Assembly: GCF_019285595.1 (NCBI RefSeq)
Contig: NZ_CP079094.1
Span: forward strand, 1,116,001-1,180,000
DNA: 64,000 nt
Reading direction: 5' to 3'
Origin: Rickettsiella endosymbiont of Dermanyssus gallinae
GTDB taxonomy: Bacteria; Pseudomonadota; Gammaproteobacteria; Diplorickettsiales; Diplorickettsiaceae
Made by a program: the position numbers and the translations under genes. The notes below the pieces were generated by a model, which was not told the origin of the DNA, did not search any database, and saw nothing but the letters and a program-made list of their open reading frames with translations. The first letter of the stretch is position 1, and each line of letters starts with the position of its first letter. Positions 17,690 through 28,421 of the stretch are shown piece by piece.

Positions 17690-19261
17690 TCAAGTAGCTA
17701 ATAAATCTTTAATAGCGTGATCTAAGCACATAACTTTCTGATAACTGCTGACACGATTTCTTAAAGTAGGCTGTTTGAAAAAGTAGAGGATACCCCGCGG
17801 CCAGTGCCGGTGTTGCAATAACACAGCTTCTTCTTGCTGAATAGTGTTGCGAATATGCTCGTACTGCGCCTCTGAGAAAGCGCTTCCATTATCTTTACAG
17901 GCTCGAACAATTTTCATCAACGCAATCGATTTTTCTTTGGCGAGATTACGCCTAATCCATTTTTTATTTAAACACTGGCTATATTTTTCTATTTCTGTCA
18001 CTAATTGCTGCACTTTAGAGGACAACGCTTCTCTGTCGGAAAAATCACCTGAAGCTAGCGTATTTTTTTTTCTACTAAAATCGACTCCCCCGTCTATCAG
18101 GACTTTAATAATATCTTCGTAATCGATTTTATTCTGCGCTGACAAGGAAATTGAGACCGCCAATGTAAATGCCGTCTCCCCATTCTTGGTTTTAATATTA
18201 GGATCAGCGCCTTTTGCTAATAAAAGCTGAACCATATCCAAATCACCATTTTTCACAGCAAGATGAAGCATGGTGAGTCCATCCGCTGTTTGCGCATTAA
18301 CCTCTACCAGCGCTTCCTTTAATAAAGCCTCAACACTTTCCCTATAACCCATTTCTGTAATAAAAAAGGGTATAGAGGCACTAAGTTTTACAGCCGACGC
18401 TTGGTCATATCGGTGGTAAACGTCTGTTTCTAGCAAAAGAAACGCATCACTAGAATGAAGCCCCAGGTCTTGCTTTATTTTTTGCGTCATATCAGCAAAC
18501 TTATCTTTAGAGAAAGACTCAGAAAGCGTATAGTCACCACAATTTTCAATAAACCAACAAGCCTGCCCCGCATTGTATATTAGTATTAAGGCGTAAGCGC
18601 TCGTATTCTCATGCGCGGTTAAATGGATAGCCAAGCGATCCCTTTCGGAACAATTTTGCAACTTTTTAAGATAGGCTTCCAGCGCATTGTCATCGTAAAG
18701 ATCAATAGATGAATCAATTTTCTTGATGGCGTCTTCTGTTTCAACCGATTGATCTTGTGTACTCATTTCAGTGCTAGCATTTTCTGAAACGTTAACCGCA
18801 TCGCCATAGGGTAAATAGCATGGCTGTTGAATCTCTTTACTCTCCGCTGCCACAGACGCTAAGAAAGAATAGATATCTTGGCAAGCCTTTAAATAAACTT
18901 TATCAAGGGTAATTTCAGTAAGAGGGATACCTAAAAAAATTACGGCGTAATCGTACAATAAATTAAATCTATGTTGAGAGCCTTCATTTTCCATGCGCTC
19001 TATTTCACTGCTAAGATCCGTGCACCCATTTAGCTCTCTAAACAATGTTTGAAACTGTACAAGAAACGCTTTATTACTTACAACCCTTATGCGTTCCTGA
19101 TGCCGTAAAAAAGAAGCCTCAGAGTCTAAAAGAAAAGCCTCTAAAGCCCGCTTAGCTAAGCTATAAGCGATTCCATACTCATTATAACTGAGCTTCAAAA
19201 AATTCATCAAATCAACCATGCTAACGGGGTATCCTTGCAACTTATAGGCAAAAGATTTCAA
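17690..19261 (-). CDS. Ankyrin-repeat protein (523 aa)
   Basis: Soluble; no signal peptide. The N-terminal about 300 residues are not recognised: an N-terminal helical part, then an acidic Ser/Glu stretch near 165-200. Two to three ankyrin repeats follow near 315-395 (DGLTMLHLAVKNGDLDMVQLLLAKGADPN..., NGETAFTLAVSISL, VLIDGGVDFSRK). The C-terminal 120 residues are basic and helical. Divergent from proS with a 189-base A+T-rich gap. Candidate host-directed effector by analogy with other intracellular Legionellales; not demonstrable from sequence alone. Confidence 0.75.
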   Translation of the reverse strand: MKSFAYKLQGYPVSMVDLMNFLKLSYNEYGIAYSLAKRALEAFLLDSEASFLRHQERIRVVSNKAFLVQFQTLFRELNGCTDLSSEIERMENEGSQHRFNLLYDYAVIFLGIPLTEITLDKVYLKACQDIYSFLASVAAESKEIQQPCYLPYGDAVNVSENASTEMSTQDQSVETEDAIKKIDSSIDLYDDNALEAYLKKLQNCSERDRLAIHLTAHENTSAYALILIYNAGQACWFIENCGDYTLSESFSKDKFADMTQKIKQDLGLHSSDAFLLLETDVYHRYDQASAVKLSASIPFFITEMGYRESVEALLKEALVEVNAQTADGLTMLHLAVKNGDLDMVQLLLAKGADPNIKTKNGETAFTLAVSISLSAQNKIDYEDIIKVLIDGGVDFSRKKNTLASGDFSDREALSSKVQQLVTEIEKYSQCLNKKWIRRNLAKEKSIALMKIVRACKDNGSAFSEAQYEHIRNTIQQEEAVLLQHRHWPRGILYFFKQPTLRNRVSSYQKVMCLDHAIKDLLAT

Positions 19262-19450
19262 TATTAACCCAGAAAAATTAAAGTAAAATTAATACGAAAC
19301 GTATAAATAAAGTTGCTAAAACAACACCTCGTACCGAAAGCAACAAATAAAATCTATTTTTTTATCGTGATTGGATTTACAATGAGAACCATTATTTTGA
19401 TAAATATATAAAAACACCGTACTTCCCTCATTAACCTAGGCAAAACAATT

Positions 19451-21199
19451 ATGCGCTGTAGCCAGCTCTACTTTCCTACTCTCAAAGAAACGCCTGCTGA
19501 TGCAGAAGTCATTAGCCATCAGCTAATGTTACGAGCCGGCATGATCCGAAAATTAGCCTCCGGTATTTACACCTGGCTACCCTTAGGGTTGCGTGTTCTG
19601 CGTAAAGTTGAAGCCATTGTTCGCCAGGAAATGAATCGTATCGGTGCACAAGAAATCCTCATGCCTAACCTTCAACCCGCTGAACTATGGGAAGAGTCCC
19701 AACGTTGGCAAGCGTATGGACCTGAATTGTTACGTATTACGGATCGCCATAAGCGTCTTTTTTGTTTTGGCCCCACCCACGAAGAAGTTATCACTTCCCT
19801 ACTACGTCATGAAGTACGTAGCTATAAACAACTACCGCTGACTTTTTATCAAATACAAACCAAATTTCGTGATGAAATACGGCCTCGTTTTGGCGTGATG
19901 CGCGCTAGAGAATTTCTCATGAAAGATGCTTATTCTTTTCACAGAGATAAAGACTCCTTAACTAAAACCTACGAAGCCATGTACGAAGCCTACACACGAA
20001 TTTTTACATCCTTAGGATTAAAATTTCGTGCCGTATTAGCCGATACTGGCAATATCGGCGGCAGCCAATCTCAGGAATTTCAGGTGTTAGCCGATACCGG
20101 TGAAGATAAAATATTTTATAGTGACAGCAGTGACTACGCGGCTAATGCCGAATTAGCAACCAGTTTTGTTGATTTGGAAGCACGTCCTACCCCTTCGGCC
20201 AAGATGGAAAAAGTGGAAACACCCGGACAAAAAACAATTGCTGCGTTCAGTAACTACCTCAAGGTTGAAGCAAAAGACTGTGTCAAATTATTGATTGTCA
20301 AAGGCAAAGAACAACCTTTAATTGCGTTGGTACTACGTGGCGATCATGAATTAAATCCCACTAAATTAGCCAAGCTACCTGAGATTTTACACCCCTTACA
20401 ATTGGCAGAAGAAACCGAAATTCAGCAATTAGTAGGTGCGCCTGTGGGCTATATAGGCCCTATCGGTTTATCTATTCCGTTAATCGTGGATCAATCAGCG
20501 GCTGTCATGGCCGATTTCATTTGCGGCGCAAACGAAAAAGATTTTCATTTTAAACATGTTAATTGGCAGCGAGATTGTCCGTTGCCTAAAGTAGCCGATT
20601 TACGTGAAGTCGTCGTAGGCGATTTAAGTCCTGATGGAAAAGGACATTTAAAAATGGAGCGGGGTATCGAGGTAGGACATATTTTCCAACTCGGTAACAA
20701 ATATAGTCTTGCCATGAATGCCCGCACCACCCTTGAAGATGGGACATCGATCCCTTTAGAAATGGGTTGCTATGGCATAGGTGTATCGCGAATCGTCGGT
20801 GCTGCGATTGAACAACACCATGATGATCGTGGTATTCTCTGGCCAATCAATATGGCGCCTTTCCAAGTTGCCATTATTCCCATTGGTTATCACCGCTCCG
20901 AATCTGTTAAACAATGTGCTGATTTACTCTACAAACAATTGAGCGCGCAAAACATTGAAGCCTTGCTGGATGATCGAAATGAAAGACCCGGCTCCTTATT
21001 TGCCGATATGGATTTAATAGGCATTCCGCATCGATTAGTGATTAAAGAAACCGAGTTACAAAATGGTTTAATTAAGTATAAAAACCGAAAAGAAGAAACC
21101 GAAAAATCGATTCCAATGGATGAAATTTCTGCATTCCTAGAACAAGCGTTAAGGAACGGGAACGCCGCTGAAAATTCAAACGCGACGTGTATAAAATGA
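19451..21199 (+). CDS. proS: Prolyl-tRNA synthetase (bacterial type, with editing domain)
   Basis: 582 residues. Class II motif 1 ([19 protein letters not shown]), motif 2 ([21 protein letters not shown]), a central YbaK-like INS editing domain (about 225-405), motif 3 ([20 protein letters not shown]) and a C-terminal anticodon-binding domain. The last about 16 residues ([15 protein letters not shown] region) are encoded by sequence matching the end of the 126-bp repeat, so the C-terminus is repeat-derived. The stop overlaps the next gene (ATGA). Confidence 0.97.
   Translation: MRCSQLYFPTLKETPADAEVISHQLMLRAGMIRKLASGIYTWLPLGLRVLRKVEAIVRQEMNRIGAQEILMPNLQPAELWEESQRWQAYGPELLRITDRHKRLFCFGPTHEEVITSLLRHEVRSYKQLPLTFYQIQTKFRDEIRPRFGVMRAREFLMKDAYSFHRDKDSLTKTYEAMYEAYTRIFTSLGLKFRAVLADTGNIGGSQSQEFQVLADTGEDKIFYSDSSDYAANAELATSFVDLEARPTPSAKMEKVETPGQKTIAAFSNYLKVEAKDCVKLLIVKGKEQPLIALVLRGDHELNPTKLAKLPEILHPLQLAEETEIQQLVGAPVGYIGPIGLSIPLIVDQSAAVMADFICGANEKDFHFKHVNWQRDCPLPKVADLREVVVGDLSPDGKGHLKMERGIEVGHIFQLGNKYSLAMNARTTLEDGTSIPLEMGCYGIGVSRIVGAAIEQHHDDRGILWPINMAPFQVAIIPIGYHRSESVKQCADLLYKQLSAQNIEALLDDRNERPGSLFADMDLIGIPHRLVIKETELQNGLIKYKNRKEETEKSIPMDEISAFLEQALRNGNAAENSNATCIK
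21153..21193. repeat. Partial 126-bp repeat in the 3' end of proS
   Basis: GGAACGGGAACGCCGCTGAA followed by AATTCAAACGCGACGTGTATA matches one end of the full-length copies (GCGGGAACGCCGCCGAAAAT, then TCAAGTGCGAAGAGTATA) with a few changes. It is translated as part of ProS. Confidence 0.65.
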
Positions 21200-21654
21200 T
21201 TCATTACTGGTTAATGAAATCGGAGCCCACTAGTTTTAGCATTGATGATCTTGAAAAAAGACCTCAACAAATAGAACCGTGGGATGGCGTGCGTAACTAT
21301 CAAGCACGAAATTTTTTACAAGCTATGCGAATCAACGATCTAGCTTTTTTTTATCATTCCAGTTGTCCAAACCCTGGTATCGTCGGTATTGTAAAGATAG
21401 TAAACTCGGCTTATGCTGATAAAACAGCCTTCGATCCATCCCATCATCATTATGATCCCAAAAGCAAACCTGATAAACCGCAGTGGGTTTGTGTGGATGT
21501 AAAATTTATAAAAAAACTTGCGGCAACGCTTCACTTAGAAACATTAAAAAAGCAAGCGTCTCTCGCGTCTATGCGGTTACTACAAAAGGGTAATCGCCTT
21601 TCTGTTATGCCCATTACGGCAGAAGAATGGAAAACAATCATGCAGCTCGTGTAA
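21196..21654 (+). CDS. EVE-domain protein
   Basis: 152 residues from the ATG overlapping the proS stop; the slightly longer upstream start is less likely. HYWLMKSEP at the N-terminus, [13 protein letters not shown] and the FYHSS...GIVGIVKI core are signatures of the EVE fold (PUA-like), which binds modified bases in DNA or RNA. Many Legionellales carry it as a single-domain housekeeping gene. Translationally coupled to proS. Confidence 0.9.
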   Translation: MIHYWLMKSEPTSFSIDDLEKRPQQIEPWDGVRNYQARNFLQAMRINDLAFFYHSSCPNPGIVGIVKIVNSAYADKTAFDPSHHHYDPKSKPDKPQWVCVDVKFIKKLAATLHLETLKKQASLASMRLLQKGNRLSVMPITAEEWKTIMQLV

Positions 21655-21766
21655 GCGGCAGCGCCGTTGAAAAAACCATTAAAACCATCGATAATTATTC
21701 TTTAAAAAAGACTCTTTAGATCCTGTCCTCAGGGCAGAACGACGCCCTTAATTATGGAAAAAAACA

Positions 21767-22441
21767 ATGTCTATCATGGATTGGCCCCAGACAGAACGTC
21801 CCCGTGAAAAACTATTAGCTCAGGGAGCCGCGGCATTATCCGATGCTGAATTATTGGCCGTATTACTTCGTACCGGCGCCCAAGGAAAGACAGCCCTCGA
21901 TATTAGCCGAGACTTAATCAGTCGATTTGGCACGCTACGCCAAGTAATTGCCGCCAGCCTGGATGAGTTCTCAACAACCCCCGGTTTAGGCTTTGCCAAA
22001 TATGTCCAAATACAGGCGGCAAAAGAGCTGGCGACACGCTGCCTGAGGGAAAATATAGAGCGCACCGACGCCATGAATAGCCCCCAAGATGTACAACGTT
22101 ATTTAAGCTCAAAACTACGCTCCTACCCTTATGAAGTCTTTAGCTGTTTATTTCTGGATAATCGGCACCGCTTTATAACGTTTAAAGAGCTTTTTCATGG
22201 CAGTATCAACGAAGCCGCCGTCTACCCTCGTGAGCTGGTCCGACAGGTCTATCAAACCAATGCGGCCGCGGTGATTTTGGCCCATAACCATCCCTCTGGA
22301 ATAGCCGAGCCTAGCGAAGCCGACAAGCGGATTACACAAGAAATAAAGTCCATTTTGTCAGCCATTGATGTACGTTTGCTGGACCATATCATCATCGGCG
22401 AGGGACAAATAACCTCCTTTGCCAGCCGAGGTTTACTGTAA
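21767..22441 (+). CDS. radC: RadC-family JAB/MPN-domain protein
   Basis: 224 residues. N-terminal helix-hairpin-helix region (RPREKLLAQGAAALSDAELLAVLLRTG), then the JAB1-like metalloprotease fold with the metal-binding HNHPSG...PSEAD motif near 172-184 and the conserved DHIIIG end. Despite its name the E. coli role in repair is unproven. Precedes rpmB-rpmG, a common gene order. Confidence 0.95.
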   Translation: MSIMDWPQTERPREKLLAQGAAALSDAELLAVLLRTGAQGKTALDISRDLISRFGTLRQVIAASLDEFSTTPGLGFAKYVQIQAAKELATRCLRENIERTDAMNSPQDVQRYLSSKLRSYPYEVFSCLFLDNRHRFITFKELFHGSINEAAVYPRELVRQVYQTNAAAVILAHNHPSGIAEPSEADKRITQEIKSILSAIDVRLLDHIIIGEGQITSFASRGLL

Positions 22442-22499
22442 ATACACCCGTTAACATCATTGTAGCGCTAAAACGCGTGGTGTCGTGGCATAAGAAATT

Positions 22500-22528
22500 T
22501 TGACAGTTTGGTGCATTTTTGGTATAAA
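22500..22528 (+). promoter_or_regulatory. Sigma-70 promoter of rpmB-rpmG
   Basis: Perfect -35 TTGACA (22500-22505), 17-base spacer, -10 TATAAA (22523-22528). It lies about 60 bases before the rpmB GTG, with GGAGG 5 bases before that start. Confidence 0.85.
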
Positions 22529-22588
22529 ACCCTCCTAATTTCGTGTATGTTTAGTTAACAAATTTTATATATCCTTTTGGAGGCTAAT

Positions 22589-22825
22589 GTGGCCAGGGTC
22601 TGTCAAATAACGGGTAAAAACCCCATGGTGGGACATAACGTCTCTCACTCAAATCGAAAAACCAAGCGCCGTTTCTTACCCAACCTGCAAACGCATCGCC
22701 TCTGGGTTGCCGCTGAAAAACGTTTTATCAAGTTACGGGTCAGCGCCCATGGCTTGCGTATTATTGAAAAGAAAGGCATTGAGAAAATCATTTCCGAACT
22801 GCGTGATCGCGGCGAAAAAATTTAA
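22589..22825 (+). CDS. rpmB: Ribosomal protein L28
   Basis: 78 residues from the GTG placed behind TTGGAGG; the TTG four codons upstream lies inside the ribosome binding site and is rejected. Starts [20 protein letters not shown] and continues with [18 protein letters not shown], typical of bacterial L28. Confidence 0.97.
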   Translation: MARVCQITGKNPMVGHNVSHSNRKTKRRFLPNLQTHRLWVAAEKRFIKLRVSAHGLRIIEKKGIEKIISELRDRGEKI

Positions 22826-22844
22826 GTAATACGGAGCAATTATT

Positions 22845-22997
22845 ATGCGTGATAAAGTCAAATTAAAATCAACGGCCAGTGCTTACTATTACACGACCGA
22901 TAAAAATAAGAAGACAAAACCTGAAAAGTTAAAGTTTAGAAAGTATGATCCAATCACACGTAAACATGAACTTTTTGAAGAAGCTAAAATAAAGTAA
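22845..22997 (+). CDS. rpmG: Ribosomal protein L33
   Basis: 50 residues: MRDKVKLKSTASAYYYTTDK, then NKKTKPEKLKFRKYDP..RKHELFEEAKIK. Non-zinc form (no Cys pairs). Lies 19 bases after rpmB behind ACGGAG, in the usual rpmBG operon. Confidence 0.97.
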   Translation: MRDKVKLKSTASAYYYTTDKNKKTKPEKLKFRKYDPITRKHELFEEAKIK

Positions 22998-23017
22998 ATA
23001 TTAATCAACGACCCTAC

Positions 23018-23143
23018 TATACTCACAGCAATGGGATTTTCGGCAAGGCGCCGCGAAAATGAAGCCACCGGAGTGTATAGATGATACATGAGGATGGCGA
23101 GTTGAGCGGGAATGCCGCCGAAAATTCTAGTGCAAAGAGTATA
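23018..23143. repeat. 126-bp repeat, copy 2
   Basis: TATACTCACAGCAATGGG... to ...GTGCAAAGAGTATA. Inverted relative to copy 1; lies 20 bases after rpmG. Confidence 0.85.
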
Positions 23144-23185
23144 TGTGTTGACGTCTCAATCCGTCATGCACAGCAACTTTATTAC

Positions 23186-23215
23186 AACGCCCGCTTTATG
23201 CGGGCGTTTGTTTTT
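23186..23215 (+). terminator. Rho-independent terminator after rpmG
   Basis: AACGCCCGC / GCGGGCGTT stem, 5-base loop TTTAT, followed by TGTTTTTA. The 126-bp repeat lies between it and rpmG. Confidence 0.85.
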
Positions 23216-23263
23216 ACATGATTTATACCTTGCCGTTTCTGTTCATAATAGAGGAAAAACACC

Positions 23264-24592
23264 ATGATGAAGCAGAAAAACCTATTTGAAGTATTTTTCA
23301 AGATCAGTGAACGTGGCAGCAGTATCCGACAAGAGCTCGTCGCAGGACTGACCATTTTCCTGGCAATGCTTTATTCTGTGATTGTGATACCCGGCATGCT
23401 GAAACAAGCCGGGTTTTCGCCCGAAACCGCCTTTGTTGCAACCTGTTTAGTGGCAGGATTTGGCTCTCTGTTGATGGGACTGTGGGCTAATTTACCGATG
23501 GCCATTGGCTGTGCTGTTTCCCTCACCGCATTTACCACCTTCAGTATTGTTTTAACACAGCATATTAGTATTCCTGTCACATTAGGCGCTGTATTTTTGA
23601 TGGGGATATTATTTACCATTATTTCTATTACCGGCATTCGCGCTTGGATTTTGCGTAATTTACCCATGGGCGTAGCGCGCGGTACAGGGATTGGTATAGG
23701 CTTATTTCTATTATTAATTGCGGCTAACAACGTCGGTTTAGTCATTAAAAACCCACTCCAAGGCTTGCCTATCACCTTAGGTGCCTTCACCTCATTCCCG
23801 GCAATCATGTCATTACTAGGACTTGCGGTCATCTTTGGACTGGAAAAAAGACGCTTCCCTGGTGGCATTTTATTGGTCATCGTTGCTATTTCGATCATTG
23901 GCTTAATTTTCGATCCGCATGTTAAATACCAGGGGCTCTTTGCACTGCCTCACCTTCATGATGCAAAAGGTCACTCGCTATTTTTCAATTTGGATATTAT
24001 GGGCGCCATGCATCCCGCCATATTACCTAGTGTCTTAGCCCTCGTCATGACCGCTATATTCGATGCAACGGGAACCATTCGTGCAGTCGCTGGTCAAGCA
24101 AACTTACTGCGCGAAGATAATCAGATTCACAATGAGGCTAAAGCCTTAACTTCGGATTCCATCAGCAGTATTTTCGCCAGTCTGGTCGGTGCATCACCCG
24201 CCGCTGTTTATATTGAGTCGGCCGCTGGAACAGCCGCCGGTGGAAAAACAGGCTTGACCGCCACCGTGGTAGGACTCTTATTCCTATTAACCCTATTTAT
24301 TTCACCGCTATCCTATTTAGTCCCTGCTTATGCGACGGCACCCGCATTAATGTACGTTGGATTATTAATGTTAAGTAACGTTTCCCAACTTAACTTTGCT
24401 GATTTTATAGATGCGGTATCCGGATTATTATGTGCGGTCTTTATCGTATTAACCTGTAATATCGTGACCGGCATTATGCTGGGCTTTAGCGCTTTAGTAA
24501 TAGGGCGAATATGCGCAGGTGAGTGGCGCAAGTTGAATGTAGGCACCGTCCTAATTGCTGTTGCTTTAGTGATATTCTATGCCGGCGGTTGA
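23264..24592 (+). CDS. NCS2-family purine permease (AzgA/PbuG-like)
   Basis: 442 residues with about 12-14 hydrophobic segments. Signatures of the AzgA-like hypoxanthine/guanine/adenine branch: [23 protein letters not shown] at the N-terminus, [33 protein letters not shown], and [15 protein letters not shown] around residues 330-345. Import of host purines fits an intracellular lifestyle; exact substrate not decidable by eye. AGAGGAAAA precedes the start. Confidence 0.88.
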   Translation: MMKQKNLFEVFFKISERGSSIRQELVAGLTIFLAMLYSVIVIPGMLKQAGFSPETAFVATCLVAGFGSLLMGLWANLPMAIGCAVSLTAFTTFSIVLTQHISIPVTLGAVFLMGILFTIISITGIRAWILRNLPMGVARGTGIGIGLFLLLIAANNVGLVIKNPLQGLPITLGAFTSFPAIMSLLGLAVIFGLEKRRFPGGILLVIVAISIIGLIFDPHVKYQGLFALPHLHDAKGHSLFFNLDIMGAMHPAILPSVLALVMTAIFDATGTIRAVAGQANLLREDNQIHNEAKALTSDSISSIFASLVGASPAAVYIESAAGTAAGGKTGLTATVVGLLFLLTLFISPLSYLVPAYATAPALMYVGLLMLSNVSQLNFADFIDAVSGLLCAVFIVLTCNIVTGIMLGFSALVIGRICAGEWRKLNVGTVLIAVALVIFYAGG

Positions 24593-25239
24593 GCTATTTA
24601 ATTTTATTTTTCACGATGGTGTACTCCCAAAACTATGTGCATGCGAGGAATAGCCACTATCAACCACCGATGCGCTAGGTAGTTGATAGAAATTAGCTGA
24701 AGTGATTACCGGCAAATAAACAACTGTGGAACTAGAAACAAACTCAAAATTTGCACGAGGATCAACACGTTTAATAAAACGTTTTAAAGACTGCTTATCC
24801 ATTTTCTTAGCAAGTTGTACGAATACGATTTGCCTCTTTTCTTTTTCAAACCCAAGGCGTATTTTTAATTGCGATACCTTGAATATTTGTTCATTCGCTT
24901 CAGAGACTCTCTTATCAAGTCCTGTAAAACTATCGGTATAAACACTATCATTTTGACATAAAGGTTTTATAAACGATTGACTGTGATTAAAAAGCCTTTC
25001 TTCTTCAAACAGGATTTGCTGTTCAATAGAATTGATATTCATAGCAACGATTAAATAATCCGCCAATTCAGCTTTATCAGCATCATCAGCTACATCATAG
25101 TTATTTTGCAACAGCAAGGGAGAAGCGTTACATGCTTGTGCCATAGGACCTAATGGTTGATGATAATTAAAGTTATGACAACGACACAAAATATAGTCAA
25201 GATAGTAATAAGCTTTAAACCGAATTTCCGAACAATAAC

Positions 25240-25486
25240 CAAGTGAGTCGCTATGCTCCCGAAGAATTTCGGCCATCGTGTCCCCGAAATTCGTTCGCAT
25301 GACGCGACTGAAATTAGGCCGCGATACGTCCTGCGTCCGGCACGCACTCACTCCTTCGGAGTTCATGCCCGTGCCTCCCACAAATGACTTTACGGCGTGA
25401 TGCGTTTCCTGCTTCGCCCGTCAACGCACGCCTATCGCGGGCTCTTCGACTTCGCATTGCTTTCACAATGCTTTCCTGTCTCATCG
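25240..25486 (-). mobile_element. 247-bp repeat element, copy 5
   Basis: Flanks CAATAAC and GCTGATC, no duplication. Sense orientation relative to the interrupted gene, and its internal ATG is in frame with the 3' fragment. Confidence 0.95.
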
Positions 25487-26918
25487 GCTGATCATTCTCA
25501 TTTATTAACTCAGACCGTTTTAACTCTATTTCTCGTACAAAACACTGTAAAATATTATAAAATAAAGAAGATACACGGACTAAAAGCTCATCTGAAGCAT
25601 TAGTAATTGCCTTTTCTAGGCTACGTAAATTACCCTCTACTTTATATTTCCAATCTTCAAACGTACTATCCTCCGTCCCCTTGTTCAATTCAACATCAGC
25701 ACTTTTTTCAGCCTCTTGGCAGTGAGTTGATCTTTCTACCTTCGAGGACTCATTAATATTCAGTTCCTGTATTTCTGAAGCATCGGGCACATTTTTTTCT
25801 GTTTCCGCCGCTGTTTTAACACGGGGAAGAAAATGGCGGTTTTGGTTTAGCGCAAGATAAATACTCTCAAATGCCCCTAGATCTTCAAGAAGAAATGGTA
25901 GTGTAAAATTTTCTGAATACGCATACTTCTCCCAGTCATTTACAAAAATTAACTTTATTAAATCGTATAAAAATAAAAATTCACCTTTCTGAGCATGGTA
26001 ATTCTTCACTATAGCTTTTATTTTTATTAATAGGCGTGGCGATAAACTTTCTATGTCTTTCAAATTTATAGCATCTTTTTTCTTTTTTAATTCAACTAGC
26101 CTATCTACCAATTTATTTAAAATACCTTTAACTAGCTGGATAGATTTAAAACAAGCTTGGATATCTTCTTTTAATATCTCAATGTTTAAATCAGATTTAT
26201 TTTCTTGAGTAGCTATTTCTAGCTGATGATTGATTTTTTCCAAGGTTTGCTCTACAGAAAAATCAGATGGGCAATTGAACCATTTTTTCAAATCAAAAAT
26301 AGCAGCATAGATTTGGCCTAAGGCAGATTTAAATTGCTCGCCCTTCTTTTTTTCTCTATAACTACCCTTATATTTTGCTATATTATGCAAATTAATAGAC
26401 AACTCTTGCAGTCGTTCCCTAAGTTGAGGAAGATGATTATCAAAAAAATTAGATTTTTCTAATGGTTTAGATAGCAGCAATGCTTCTTCTCTTATTTCTA
26501 AACGCGTAGAGTTAATTTTATTAATGTTATTGGGTAAATTTTCTTTTTCTAAATTACAATACCGTTGATTCCAATCATTTCTCAACAGAATTATTGTTTC
26601 TTTATTATCTTTAGAAAGAAAAGGAATAGCATCCGTCATTACATGTATAAATAATAAAACTTCATTAAATAACATCTCGTTATTCTGCATAGTCTGCAGT
26701 GTTTTTGCCTTTTCAACCATAGTCTCAACTAAAGATTTTTCTATAACGACTACTTCCTTTCGCAGGTGCCGCATGAACTCATGTAACAATAGTATAAAAT
26801 TAGCCATTTTCTGAACAAAATAAAAAGTCAATACCAATTTCAGCTTGAGCCTTTGAGGTAATGCAGCATAAGACATATAATCAAAAAAAATTTTAATCTC
26901 TGGGTTTCGTTTGGCTAT

Positions 26919-27165
26919 CGATGAGACAGGAAAGCATTGTGAAAGCAATGCGAAGTCGAAGAGCCCGCGATAGGCGTGCGTTGACGGGCGAAGCAGGAAA
27001 CGCATCACGCCGTAAAGTCATTTGTGGGAGGCACGGGCATGAACTCCGAAGGAGTGAGTGCGTGCCGGACGCAGGACGTATCGCGGCCTAATTTCAGTCG
27101 CGTCATGCGAACGAATTTCGGGGGCACGATAGCCGAAATTCTTCGGGAGCATAGCGACTCACTTG
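26919..27165 (+). mobile_element. 247-bp repeat element, copy 6
   Basis: Flanks TTGGCTAT and TTCATCA. Antisense within the pseudogene. Carries two substitutions against the common form (CGGGGGCACGATAGCCG), making it the most divergent copy here. Confidence 0.95.
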
Positions 27166-28421
27166 TTCATCAACAGAGAGATATGATTTGCTTTTATTTA
27201 ACTCCTCACGAAAATAATTAAGGTGATTAATACACTGTTCATAAGATAAATTATCATTATCTGACTATAAATAGTTAACTTCCTTTAAATCCCATCGTTC
27301 TGAATGGCTACGTAAAAGAGCACAACTAACCACGTAAAATAAGCTATCTATATTTTTTTTTAGAAAACCCAAATCTTGATTGTTGGCGCAACATAAAAGG
27401 TGAATCGGATGCATTCCATTCTAATTTTTTTAGTAGGCTTTCAGCATCATTTTTTATGTTTTGTAATGAAATTAATCTATGAATAAAACTAATTTCTTCT
27501 TGCGATGTATCCACAAGATCGCTGTGTCTTTTACTTAAATTAATCATCCCTTCAGACAGCTCACTAAAATGATGCCAAATATCGACATCAACGGTATTAG
27601 ATATTTGGTCTTGAATAACGAGCATAAACGCATCGCTATCAGAAAACTGGCCGCACTGCTTTAAAAACCTATTTATCACCCTATAGACAGTAAAAATATA
27701 TAACCCGAATAAAGAATAAGTTTCATTAGATTCTTTTAATTTAAATGAACTACCCTTAATTATATTTGATACATAGTTATTAACCTTGTCCAAATCAACA
27801 TCAAATTTATTTTTGCGTAAAGTGTTAAACTGATTAAAAAATTTTTCAGATACAAATAAGAAATTAAATGGCATTTCACTGACGAAACTATTATCTTCAT
27901 AAAAAACCTGAATCTACCTTTGTAAGACAGGCTCATAACCGCCCGTATAATCTAGCGCAGTGTTCTCAAAAAACTGCAAAAATTTAGCGTCAATAAATGA
28001 TTGACAATTACTACTTTCTTTTGTTACAAGCGAGATAATTTTTTCATATACTGCAACGAGAGCATATTTGTTGAAATTATTGTTTTCAACAGAAGCATGA
28101 ATAATAGATGCTAAATAAATACCAGATGAGCAATATGAAATTATTTTTTCAAAAAAGCTCATATCGGCCATCGCATGTTTAAGCGTTTTTTGTCTATCTC
28201 GTATCGTGCTTTCTCTTTGAATTAACGCGTCTATTTTTTCACTTTTTTCATCCTGACTAAATACATGCATCAACTTTCTAATAACTTCTAATTCTCTATT
28301 TAAATCAAACGACACCAAAGTCTTTTTATTAATGTCTTTACGTAAAGAATATTTATTATTTTTATCAATCATGCAGTATCCTTAAAAAATAGAATGCTAT
28401 CACATATTGCGCTTATATTTT

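Larger units (their letters stand above)
24611..28372 (-). pseudogene. Decayed tandem paralogue of the 1109-aa helical protein
   Basis: Read from 28372 down, the fragments match successive parts of the neighbour at 28422-31751: 28372-27914 (MIDKNNKYSLRKD..., ends at a stop), 27874-27344 (IYDRFFYL-like start, ends at a stop), 27343-27166 with an internal TAG (ends SYLSVDE), element copy 6, 26918-25487 (IAKRNPEIKIFFDYM onward), element copy 5, then 25239-24611 (GYCSEIRFKAYYYLDYILC through KPLCQNDSVYTD to the end). At copy 6 the host frame rejoins exactly (VDE-IAKRN; paralogue VDE-TRDLQ). Three frame breaks plus two insertions; surely not a full-length protein, though the 1.4-kb middle piece is still open. 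Confidence 0.85.

Noticed and set aside
24328-24546. Minus-strand ORFs within the permease gene
   Set aside because: Shadows of a well recognised membrane-transporter frame.
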